A stretch of DNA of 12,031 bases from Pseudomonadota bacterium. Its GTDB lineage: Bacteria; Desulfobacterota; Syntrophia; Syntrophales; UBA5619. Shown here piece by piece: positions 7,173-12,031 of the stretch (positions within the stretch are counted from its first letter, which is position 1; each line of letters begins with the position of its first letter). Below the pieces are notes generated by a model. It made no database searches. It was not told the origin of the DNA and saw only the letters and a list, made by a program, of their open reading frames with translations. The translations under genes were made by a program, and so were the position numbers. The DNA is taken from the NCBI GenBank assembly GCA_018827585.1, contig JAHJXP010000250.1:1-12031 (forward strand), in the 5' to 3' direction.

Positions 7173-7181
7173 CTAACTATC

Positions 7182-7188
7182 CCTCCTT
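7182..7188 (-). promoter_or_regulatory. Ribosome binding site of fabF (TTG start)
   Basis: A full-consensus AAGGAGG lies nine bases upstream of the TTG at 7172. It supports TTG as the real start: an in-frame TAG immediately precedes that codon, so no longer form is possible. Confidence 0.85.
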
Positions 7189-7202
7189 GAGCGACTCGCT
7201 GG

Positions 7203-7244
7203 GGCGCCCGCCGTAACGGAAACGGCTGCTCCGGGCGGTGCGCC
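7203..7244 (-). promoter_or_regulatory. Stem-loop between acpP and fabF
   Basis: 7203-7212 (GGCGCCCGCC) pairs with 7234-7244 (GGCGGTGCGCC), giving ten base pairs with one bulged base and a 21-nt loop. It begins about nine bases after the acpP stop. No run of U follows in the direction of transcription, so it is not a standard intrinsic terminator. It could slow 3'-5' decay of an acpP transcript or partly reduce readthrough into fabF. The pairing is seen; the role is inferred. Confidence 0.45.
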
Positions 7245-7252
7245 TCCGGTCG

Positions 7253-7498
7253 CTATTCATGCCAGGCGACGCCTTTGCTTATTATATAATCGAACACATC
7301 CTTGATGGTGCGGATCTTTTCAATCTCGTTGTCAGGGATCCGGACGTTGAAAGTTTCTTCCATCTCCATGATCAATTCGACGAGATCGAGGGAATCGGCA
7401 CCCAGGTCGTCGATGAACGAGGCTTCGGGAACGCACTCCTCCCGCGTGACGTCCAGCTGCTCCATGATAATGCCGATGACCTTTTCTTCCAGTGTCAT
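7253..7498 (-). CDS. acpP: Acyl carrier protein
   Basis: ACP carries the growing acyl chain on a phosphopantetheine arm. The 81-residue, strongly acidic protein has the canonical modification site: Ser36 in DDLGADSLDLVELIMEMEE. The rest follows the four-helix ACP pattern (MTLEEKVIGIIMEQL at the start, IPDNEIEKIRTIKDVFDYI in the third and fourth helices). AAGGAGG lies seven bases before the ATG, the best ribosome binding site in the operon, as expected for a very abundant protein. It sits between fabG and fabF, the classical order. Stem-loops lie on both sides (7522-7539 upstream, 7203-7244 downstream), which could let its mRNA accumulate above its neighbours'. Confidence 0.98.
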   Translation of the reverse strand: MTLEEKVIGIIMEQLDVTREECVPEASFIDDLGADSLDLVELIMEMEETFNVRIPDNEIEKIRTIKDVFDYIISKGVAWHE

Positions 7499-7521
7499 GA
7501 AATTTCCTCCTTGCAGAATAT

Positions 7522-7539
7522 CCCCTGCCCCGGCAGGGG
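7522..7539 (-). promoter_or_regulatory. Stem-loop upstream of acpP
   Basis: CCCCTGCC and GGCAGGGG (7522-7529 and 7532-7539) form a perfect inverted repeat, folding as a 7-bp GC-rich stem with a 4-nt loop in the fabG-acpP gap, 14 bases before the acpP ribosome binding site. No U-tract follows, so it is not a terminator. A stem-loop near the 5' end of a processed acpP message could protect it. The structure is seen; the function is inferred. Confidence 0.5.
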
Positions 7540-7561
7540 GGGTGAACTCTCTTTCCCGGCC

Positions 7562-8299
7562 TCAGATGTAAAGACCGCCGTTGACGCGCAGGACCTGTCC
7601 CGTGATGTAGCCGGCCTCCTCCGAGGCCAGAAACGCGACCGCTGCGGCAACCTCATCCGTCCGGCCCGTTCGGCCGAGAGGGATATGCTTGAGGACCTCC
7701 TCCAGGCCCTTTTCCGAGAGGGAGGCGGTCATTTCCGTAGCGATCAGTCCCGGAGATACGGCGTTGACGCAGATGTTGCGGGCTGCCAGCTCGCGGGCGA
7801 GCGATTTCGTCAGGCCCAGGACGCCGGCCTTGGCGGCGCCGTAAGCCGATTGCCCGGCGTTGCCGGCTTCCGCCACGACCGAGGCGATATTGATGATCCG
7901 CCCCCAGCGCTGCTTGATCATCTGCCGGGCGGCGGCGCGGCAGCAGTTGAACGTCCCTTTGAGGTTCGTGCCGATCAGCCGGTCCCAGTCTTCCTCCCGC
8001 GCCCGGACGATCAGTCCGTCCGCCGTCGCTCCCGCATTGTTCACGAGGATGTCCAGACGGCCCCGGGCGGCGACGATCGCGCTTACCGCCTCCTGCGTTT
8101 CGCCGAAAACGGCGACGTCGAAGCGGCGGATCTCACCGTCGCCTCCCGCCGTCCGGATGAGGCGCAGCGTCTCTTCGGCGGCCGCATCGTTGCGGACGTA
8201 ATTGACGACCGCATATGCGCCCGCCTGGGCCAGCCGCAAGGAAACGGCCCGGCCGATGCCGCGGGAACCGCCGGTGATCAGTGCTGTTTTCCCCTGCAT
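7562..8299 (-). CDS. fabG: 3-oxoacyl-ACP reductase
   Basis: FabG reduces beta-ketoacyl-ACP with NADPH. The 245-residue protein is a classical short-chain dehydrogenase: the nucleotide-binding TGGSRGIG (9-16), NNAG (87-90), Asn112 in GTNLKGTF, and the catalytic Ser140, Tyr153 and Lys157 (IINIASVV and SAYGAAKAG). NICVNAVSPGLIATEMT, PLGRTGRTDEVAAAVAFLAS and a C-terminal ITGQVLRVNGG complete the family pattern. The ATG at 8299 has AAAGG seven bases upstream and follows fabD after 16 nt. Its place between fabD and acpP identifies it as the fatty-acid enzyme and not another short-chain dehydrogenase. Confidence 0.97.
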   Translation of the reverse strand: MQGKTALITGGSRGIGRAVSLRLAQAGAYAVVNYVRNDAAAEETLRLIRTAGGDGEIRRFDVAVFGETQEAVSAIVAARGRLDILVNNAGATADGLIVRAREEDWDRLIGTNLKGTFNCCRAAARQMIKQRWGRIINIASVVAEAGNAGQSAYGAAKAGVLGLTKSLARELAARNICVNAVSPGLIATEMTASLSEKGLEEVLKHIPLGRTGRTDEVAAAVAFLASEEAGYITGQVLRVNGGLYI

Positions 8300-8315
8300 G
8301 GGTTCGCCTTTCCTC

Positions 8316-9257
8316 TCAGCCGTCCAATGCCGTCAGAGTCTTTTCCAACGAGGCGCCGTCCTCGACGTTCAAGAAGCGCAGCCGCGGGTCGATCCGCTTG
8401 ACCAGCCCGGTAAGCGTCTTTTTGGGGCCGAGTTCCACAATCGTGTCGACGCCCATAGCGGCCATTCTCTCGATCGTCTCCCGCCAGCGGACGGGGGAAG
8501 TGATCTGCCGGACCAGCAGCTCCGCCGTCCGTTCCGGGGAGTGGAGAAGGCTGGGGTCACAGTTGGGAATCACGGGGACCGTACAGTCCCGGAATGAGAT
8601 CTGCCTAAGGGCGGCTTCAAGCCGTTTAGCGGCCCCCTGCAGCAGGCGGCAGTGGCAGGGAACGCTGATCGGAAGCCGGATGGCCTTGCCTTTTTCCCTC
8701 TTCCCGGCGGCCGCAATCACCTCCGCGACGGCGTGCGCATGACCGGAGACGACGGTCTGGCCGGGGGCGTTGTCGCCGGACAGGGCGACGCAATGATCAT
8801 CGCCGTCAAACTCCAGGCACAGCTCCTCCACTTCTTCCCTGGTCAGGCCAAGGACGGCCGCCATGGCGCCTTCACCCACGGAAACCGCCTCCTGGTGATA
8901 CTCCGCCCTCCGGTGAACAAGGGAGAGGACATCGCCGAGACTGGCGGCGCCGGCCGCATGCAGGGCGGCGTATTCCCCGAGGCTGTGTCCGGCCATGACG
9001 AGGGGCGTAGCGGCCGACCGCCCGGAAAAGACCCGCCACGCCGCCAGATCCGCCGCAAGGACGGCAATCTGCGTGTTGATCGTCAGATCGAGGACTTCGC
9101 GGGGGGCCTCAAAGCACAGAGAGGCCATATCCCGGCCCAGGATCTCCCCGGCGTCGGTGAAAAGGTCCCTGACGCTCTGATAGTTCCGGTAAAGGTCCTG
9201 AGCCATGCCGGGGTGCTGCGAGCCCTGTCCCGGAAAGACAAGACCGAATCTGCCCAT
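8316..9257 (-). CDS. fabD: Malonyl-CoA:ACP transacylase
   Basis: FabD moves malonyl from CoA to ACP. The 313-residue length is typical. Gln11 lies in FPGQGSQHPGMAQDL; the nucleophile Ser92 is in GHSLGEYAAL; Arg117, which binds the malonyl carboxylate, is in VHRRAEYHQEA; and the catalytic His202 is in PISVPCHCRLL. The C-terminal half has VSGHAHAV, ITSPVRWRETIERM and the conserved VELGPKKTLTGLVKRI. The ATG has GGAG seven bases upstream. It follows rpmF after only 21 nt; plsX and fabH, often found at this point in related genomes, are not present. Confidence 0.97.
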   Translation of the reverse strand: MGRFGLVFPGQGSQHPGMAQDLYRNYQSVRDLFTDAGEILGRDMASLCFEAPREVLDLTINTQIAVLAADLAAWRVFSGRSAATPLVMAGHSLGEYAALHAAGAASLGDVLSLVHRRAEYHQEAVSVGEGAMAAVLGLTREEVEELCLEFDGDDHCVALSGDNAPGQTVVSGHAHAVAEVIAAAGKREKGKAIRLPISVPCHCRLLQGAAKRLEAALRQISFRDCTVPVIPNCDPSLLHSPERTAELLVRQITSPVRWRETIERMAAMGVDTIVELGPKKTLTGLVKRIDPRLRFLNVEDGASLEKTLTALDG

Positions 9258-9278
9258 GGGTGTTCTCCGTCAAGCCCT

Positions 9279-9464
9279 TCAGGAGGCCTTTTCGAGCGGG
9301 ATGACTTCCCTTCCCTTATAGGAGCCGCAGTTGGGGCAGACGTGGTGGGGCAGTTTCGGCTCATGGCATTTCGGGCACGCGGAGGCCAGGACGGGTCTCA
9401 GGAAATCGTGGGCCCTTCTCATGTTCTTTCGGGACTTGGAATGTCTTTTTATTGGATTTGGCAT
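9279..9464 (-). CDS. rpmF: 50S ribosomal protein L32
   Basis: L32 is a small protein of the large ribosomal subunit. The 61 residues start MPNPIKRHSKSRKNMRRAHD, a typical basic bacterial L32 N-terminus. A complete zinc ribbon follows with Cys30, Cys33, Cys43 and Cys46 (CPKC ... CPNC), so this is the zinc-binding form and not a cysteine-free paralogue. GAGGAG lies nine bases before the ATG. It follows the DUF177 gene after 22 nt, an almost universal bacterial pairing. In many bacteria it leads a fatty-acid synthesis cluster, as here. Confidence 0.97.
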   Translation of the reverse strand: MPNPIKRHSKSRKNMRRAHDFLRPVLASACPKCHEPKLPHHVCPNCGSYKGREVIPLEKAS

Positions 9465-9486
9465 GATTTATCACTCCTCTTTTAAG

Positions 9487-10011
9487 TTAAATCTTGAACT
9501 TCTTGAGCGCCGCGAGCCGCTCATCGAATCCTCCGGCCTCGCAGCCGCAGCTTGCCGTGTTCAGATTGATACCGCAATGGGGACACAGCCCCCGGCAGGA
9601 ATCCGCGCACAGCGGCTTGATCGGGATCTGCAACACGATCTGTTCAAAGACGACCATCTCCAGATCGATGGAATCCTCTTTGTAGTATGCAAATTCAAGA
9701 TCATCGGCGCTCAGTTCGCACTCCTCCCCCGGATGGAGGGGAAGAGGGACGAACGTATATTTGAACGAGGATTCAACCGGCAGCCGGACCGGCTCCAGGC
9801 AGCGGCAGCAGCGCATATCCAGCGTGGTCGAAACGGTTCCCTGGATGAAAACGGTCTCGTTCATCCTCCAGGCGGCGCAGGACACAGTAATCCGGTCCGG
9901 GACGGAACCGCACGACACGGGTTCGGGAAGGCGCCCCCGGAACCACTCTCCATCCTTTTCAAACTCGATGTTGGTTCCCCCCTCGGGGATATTGCTGACG
10001 ATGAGCCTCAA
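9487..10011 (-). CDS. DUF177 (YceD family) protein
   Basis: This is a conserved protein that nearly always precedes rpmF. Its family (YceD/DUF177) has been linked to 23S rRNA accumulation, but the mechanism is not established to my knowledge. The 174-residue product shows the expected features: a central RCCRCLEPVRLPVE segment and the C-terminal cysteine-rich signature CRGLCPHCGINLNTASCGC, followed by DERLAALKKFKI. The start is TTG at 10011-10009, with AGAGGTGA four bases upstream. It is the first gene of the minus-strand operon, about 70 nt below a promoter-like region. Confidence 0.92.
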   Translation of the reverse strand: MRLIVSNIPEGGTNIEFEKDGEWFRGRLPEPVSCGSVPDRITVSCAAWRMNETVFIQGTVSTTLDMRCCRCLEPVRLPVESSFKYTFVPLPLHPGEECELSADDLEFAYYKEDSIDLEMVVFEQIVLQIPIKPLCADSCRGLCPHCGINLNTASCGCEAGGFDERLAALKKFKI

Positions 10012-10015
10012 TAAA

Positions 10016-10023
10016 TCACCTCT
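10016..10023 (-). promoter_or_regulatory. Ribosome binding site of the DUF177 gene (TTG start)
   Basis: AGAGGTGA, a good match to the end of 16S rRNA, lies four bases before the TTG at 10011. It supports this non-ATG start; no ATG lies nearby in frame upstream. Confidence 0.75.
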
Positions 10024-10080
10024 TTCCCGATGCGGAAAAAGGCCAATCCCCGCTACGGTGAGCCACGAAATAAAGGGTTG

Positions 10081-10116
10081 AAGCTAATTATAAACGGTCC
10101 GAATTGTCAAGGATAA
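10081..10116 (-). promoter_or_regulatory. Probable promoter of the DUF177-rpmF-fab-rib-nusB operon
   Basis: On the minus strand there is a perfect TTGACA (10110-10105) and a perfect TATAAT (10092-10087), but only 12 nt separate them, too few for sigma-70 to use both. Two workable pairs are TTATCC (10116-10111) with TATAAT at 18 nt, or TTGACA with TAGCTT (10086-10081) at 18 nt. An inverted repeat AATTAT/ATAATT (10086-10091 and 10113-10118) brackets the block and might be an operator. A start of transcription near 10075-10080 would give a leader of about 65 nt. Confidence 0.5.
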
Positions 10117-10223
10117 TTTGCAGCCCGCGGAAATTCTTCCGGGGCCGCCCCGTTGTCCGCGCCGCCGACACCGCAAACTGGGGTTGAGGGACCGGGCGCC
10201 TGGGGGGACCGCCGAAATCCGCC

Positions 10224-10253
10224 TTGACAAAAGGCCGGATGAAGTCCTATATG
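10224..10253 (+). promoter_or_regulatory. gltX: Sigma-70-type promoter of gltX
   Basis: TTGACA (10224-10229), an 18-nt spacer and TATATG (10248-10253, four of six to consensus) stand upstream of gltX. Transcription would start near 10260, leaving a leader of about 77 nt. No other convincing promoter faces gltX. Confidence 0.6.
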
Positions 10254-10336
10254 GCGTACAATTCCCGATGACAAGAAGACGGTTTCAGCGTAGCGGTTCT
10301 TAGGGCAGGAAGGGAAAAATCAACGGGCGGGTGAAG

Positions 10337-11746
10337 ATGACGTATAAAAAGGTGAGGACCCGTTTTGCCCCGTCGCCGACGGGATTTCTCCATATCGGCG
10401 GCGCCAGGACGGCCCTGTTCAACTGGCTCTATACACGGCGGCACGAAGGCACTTTTGTCCTGCGAATCGAGGATACGGACCAGGCGCGCTCGACGGAGGA
10501 ATCCACGCGGGCCATCCTGGACGCCATGACCTGGCTTGGCCTGAACTGGGACGAGGGCCCGTATTTCCAGGCCGAGAGGGTGAATATCCACCGGGTGATG
10601 GTGCAGAAACTCATCGACGAGGGGAAGGCCTACTACTGCATCTGCACCCCGGAGGAGCTGGAGGCGAAGCGGAAGAAGGCGCTCGCCGAGGGGCGGAAGC
10701 CGAAATACGACGGGACCTGCCGCAACAGGGGATTGGCCCGCTCGCCCGGTTCGGTGGTGAGATTCCGCTGCCCCGAGGTGGGGATGACCATCGTGCGCGA
10801 CCTGATCAAGGGAAACATCTCCTTCAACAACGAGGAACTCGACGATCTGATCATCGAGCGGGCCGACGGCTATCCGACGTACAATTTCGCGGTGGTCGTC
10901 GACGACGCCCAGATGGGGATCACCCACGTCATCCGCGGCGACGACCATGTGAACAACACGCCGAAACAGATCCGGATCTATGAGGCGCTGGGCTGCGAGA
11001 CCCCCCTGTTCGGCCATGTTCCGATGATTCTGGGTTCCGACAAGGCGAGATTGAGCAAGCGCCACGGCGCCACGTCGGTGATGGCCTACCAGGAGATGGG
11101 GTATCTTCCCGAGGCCCTGGTTAATTACCTGGTCCGTCTCGGCTGGTCCCACGGCGACCAGGAGATCTTTGCGATGGAGGAAATGATCCGCGAGTTCTCC
11201 CTGGAGGCGGTGGGAAAATCGGCGGCCGTCTTCAACCCGGAGAAGCTCCTGTGGCTGAACCAGCAGTACATCATGTCCTATCCGGGGGAAAGGCTGGCCG
11301 AGGTGGTGCTTCCCTTCTGGGAGAAGCGGGGATTCGACCTCTCCAACCGGGGATATGCTGCAAAGGCGGTCTCCGATCTGCGGACGCGGGCGAAAACCCT
11401 GGTGGAGCTGGCCGATGCCGGCGCCTTCTTCTTCCGCGAAGAGGTGGATTACGATCCGGAAGCGGCGGCGAAGTTTCTGACGCCGGAGTATGGCGGCCAT
11501 CTGCAGGTTGTCGCGGAGAGGATCCCCGCTGTCGAAGACTATACAAAGGACGGCCTGGAGGCGTTCCTGCGCGCCCTTGCCGAGGAGCGGGGAACGAAGC
11601 TCAAGTGGATCGCCCAGGCACTCCGCGTCGCCCTGACGGGAAAGACCGTCAGCCCCGGGATCGACGAGGTGATGGTCACCCTCGGAAAGGAACGGGTAAT
11701 CGAAAGGATCCGGCTGGCGCTGGCAAGGATCGGGGCCGGCGGTTGA
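10337..11746 (+). CDS. gltX: Glutamyl-tRNA synthetase
   Basis: This class I enzyme charges tRNA-Glu with glutamate. The 469-residue product has normal length and domain order. RFAPSPTGFLHIGGARTALF carries the HIGH-type motif (HIGG); RIEDTDQARS follows; a zinc-binding insert has Cys101, Cys103, Tyr124 and Cys128; HVIRGDDHVNNTPKQI and the KMSKS-type ARLSKRHGA (about 237-245) close the catalytic domain; the helical anticodon-binding domain follows. I cannot tell from sequence alone whether it also misacylates tRNA-Gln. A GTG at 10331 is an in-frame alternative start. I prefer the ATG at 10337 because GGTGA just upstream pairs with 16S rRNA at suitable spacing. The next gene downstream is tRNA-Glu, its own substrate. 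Confidence 0.97.
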   Translation: MTYKKVRTRFAPSPTGFLHIGGARTALFNWLYTRRHEGTFVLRIEDTDQARSTEESTRAILDAMTWLGLNWDEGPYFQAERVNIHRVMVQKLIDEGKAYYCICTPEELEAKRKKALAEGRKPKYDGTCRNRGLARSPGSVVRFRCPEVGMTIVRDLIKGNISFNNEELDDLIIERADGYPTYNFAVVVDDAQMGITHVIRGDDHVNNTPKQIRIYEALGCETPLFGHVPMILGSDKARLSKRHGATSVMAYQEMGYLPEALVNYLVRLGWSHGDQEIFAMEEMIREFSLEAVGKSAAVFNPEKLLWLNQQYIMSYPGERLAEVVLPFWEKRGFDLSNRGYAAKAVSDLRTRAKTLVELADAGAFFFREEVDYDPEAAAKFLTPEYGGHLQVVAERIPAVEDYTKDGLEAFLRALAEERGTKLKWIAQALRVALTGKTVSPGIDEVMVTLGKERVIERIRLALARIGAGG

Positions 11747-11754
11747 TTTTGGCC

Positions 11755-11783
11755 TTGACTTTTACCGGGTCATTCATTAAAAG
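11755..11783 (+). promoter_or_regulatory. Probable promoter of tRNA-Glu
   Basis: TTGACT (11755-11760), a 17-nt spacer and TAAAAG (11778-11783) form a reasonable sigma-70 promoter nine bases after the gltX stop codon. Transcription would begin near 11790, about 40 nt before the tRNA. The tRNA could also be read from the gltX promoter, since no clear terminator separates them. Confidence 0.5.
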
Positions 11784-11807
11784 ACAAGGTCCCGTCAGAC
11801 AGGACAA

Positions 11808-11824
11808 GGGGGATCATTTCCCCC
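11808..11824 (+). other. Stem-loop in the tRNA-Glu leader
   Basis: GGGGGA (11808-11813) and TCCCCC (11819-11824) form a 6-bp stem with a 5-nt loop, seven bases before the tRNA. No U-run follows, so it is unlikely to be a gltX terminator. It may mark a leader that RNase P or another nuclease removes. The role is inferred. Confidence 0.4.
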
Positions 11825-11831
11825 AGCCAAT

Positions 11832-11906
11832 GGTCCCATCGTCTAGTGGTTAGGACGCTGGCCTCTCACGCCGGAAACCGGGGTTCAAGCCCCCGTGGGA
11901 CTACCA
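11832..11906 (+). tRNA. tRNA-Glu (anticodon CTC)
   Basis: A complete 75-nt cloverleaf can be drawn. The acceptor stem is 11832-11838 with 11896-11902. The D arm contains GTCTAGTGGTTAGGAC. The anticodon stem CTGGC/GCCGG encloses the loop CTCTCAC with anticodon CTC at 11865-11867. The T stem is CGGGG/CCCCG around TTCAAGC. The discriminator is A and CCA (11904-11906) is encoded. The anticodon reads GAG, hence glutamate. One oddity is that the first acceptor pair is G11832 with T11902 (a G-U wobble) instead of the G-C seen in E. coli tRNA-Glu. Its neighbour upstream is gltX; a putative integrase gene ends 16 nt downstream. Confidence 0.96.
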
Positions 11907-11916
11907 TAATCAAAGC

Positions 11917-11946
11917 AAGGGGTTAGACGACAACGGCTGGCCCCTT
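11917..11946. terminator. Stem-loop downstream of tRNA-Glu, possible terminator
   Basis: AAGGGGTTAG (11917-11926) pairs with CTGGCCCCTT (11937-11946) over ten positions, two of them G-U on the plus-strand RNA, with a 10-nt loop. Only a short TTT at its end, counting one base beyond the stem, follows on the plus strand, so termination would be weak. The structure overlaps the stop codon of the convergent putative integrase (TAA at 11925-11923) and could serve both directions. Confidence 0.4.
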
Positions 11947-12031
11947 TGCCGTTTCGGTTGCGGCTGGGTTGCGGATGGTTGCGTCGTCGTCCAGCCTGTC
12001 CACCGCCGCTTTGTTCCCCTCCGGGGCGAGA
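11923..12031 (-). CDS. Putative tyrosine recombinase / integrase, C-terminal 35 codons only
   Basis: A reading frame enters from the right edge and stops with TAA at 11925-11923. The visible residues begin LAPEGNKAAVDRLDDDATIR and end KGPAVVV. Many phage-type integrases end with a catalytic Tyr in Y-x-H-L-A-P-E, then a short helix of the type xxAVxRLD, and a variable tail; the fragment fits that pattern. The single extra base at the edge (T as third base of the preceding codon) is compatible with a His codon. The catalytic residues themselves are outside the window. The position, convergent on a tRNA 3' end, is typical of an integrase of a tRNA-targeting element. With so few residues an unrelated protein remains possible. 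Confidence 0.55.
   Translation of the reverse strand, partial: LAPEGNKAAVDRLDDDATIRNPAATETAKGPAVVV

Larger units (their letters stand above)
10012..10336. other. Divergent intergenic region between the DUF177 operon and gltX
   Basis: This 325-nt gap separates the two divergent transcription units. From low to high coordinates it holds the ribosome binding site and short leader of the minus-strand operon, an AT-rich promoter-like block (10081-10118), a GC-rich stretch of about 100 nt (10119-10223) in which I see no gene or clear signal, the gltX promoter (10224-10253) and the gltX leader. I see no T-box, riboswitch or convincing small gene. A 61-codon open frame on the plus strand (10118-10303) has no supporting features. 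Confidence 0.7.

Noticed and set aside
10118..10303. A 61-codon open frame in the divergent intergenic region
   Set aside because: Its composition is arginine/proline-rich as expected for noncoding GC-rich DNA, it runs through the gltX promoter, and it has no convincing ribosome binding site.
10254..10336. Possible T-box leader controlling gltX
   Set aside because: The leader is only about 77 nt and lacks the T-box sequence and a specifier stem.
10247..11500. A 417-codon open frame on the minus strand opposite gltX
   Set aside because: It is a shadow of gltX codon bias; the plus-strand frame has all the glutamyl-tRNA synthetase motifs.
11789..11841. Short GGTCCC repeat at 11788-11793 and at the tRNA start, considered as a duplicated tRNA fragment or attachment core
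   Set aside because: The match is under ten bases, lies upstream of the tRNA, and can occur by chance in this composition.

Overview
The window is a GC-rich bacterial chromosome segment. It carries a long, tightly packed operon of housekeeping genes on the minus strand (about 10,011 down to 1), then a gene for glutamyl-tRNA synthetase and a glutamate tRNA on the plus strand, and at the right edge the tail of what looks like an integrase gene. The order DUF177-rpmF-fabD-fabG-acpP-fabF-rpiB-glyA-dCMP deaminase-nrdR-ribE-ribBA-ribH-nusB-M17 domain protein is one I associate from memory with Desulfobacterota (deltaproteobacteria such as Geobacter and Syntrophus). The protein variants and a short palindromic repeat suit a Syntrophales-like member. 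That placement rests on recall, not on a search.

Reading in the direction of transcription, the minus-strand operon starts at a promoter region near 10,116-10,081. It first makes a DUF177 protein and ribosomal protein L32, then the fatty-acid elongation set FabD (malonyl transfer to ACP), FabG (ketoreductase), ACP and FabF (condensation). Next come RpiB (pentose phosphate isomerase), GlyA (serine/glycine and one-carbon units), a dCMP deaminase (dUMP supply), NrdR (repressor of ribonucleotide reductase genes), three riboflavin genes and NusB. Most junctions are short gaps or overlaps: the deaminase and nrdR share ATGA, nrdR ends inside the ribE ribosome binding site, rpiB overlaps glyA, and nusB overlaps the next gene by 47 nt. 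This argues for translational coupling. Three genes start with TTG or GTG (DUF177, fabF, ribE).

Two gene sets I would expect in this order are absent: plsX and fabH between rpmF and fabD, and ribD between nrdR and ribE. No remnants are visible and the junctions are compact, so these functions must be encoded elsewhere. The ribBA-ribH gap is filled almost exactly by a 125-bp palindromic repeat with 21-bp terminal inverted repeats (19 of 21 identical). The acpP gene is bracketed by two stem-loops.

On the plus strand, gltX has a TTGACA-type promoter in a 325-nt divergent intergenic region. It is followed by its cognate tRNA-Glu (anticodon CTC). A minus-strand reading frame runs in from the right edge and stops 16 nt beyond the tRNA. 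Its sequence resembles the C-terminus of a tyrosine recombinase. This suggests that an integrated element uses this tRNA as its attachment site and lies mostly outside the window. No complete novel system is visible; the accessory interest lies at the right edge.
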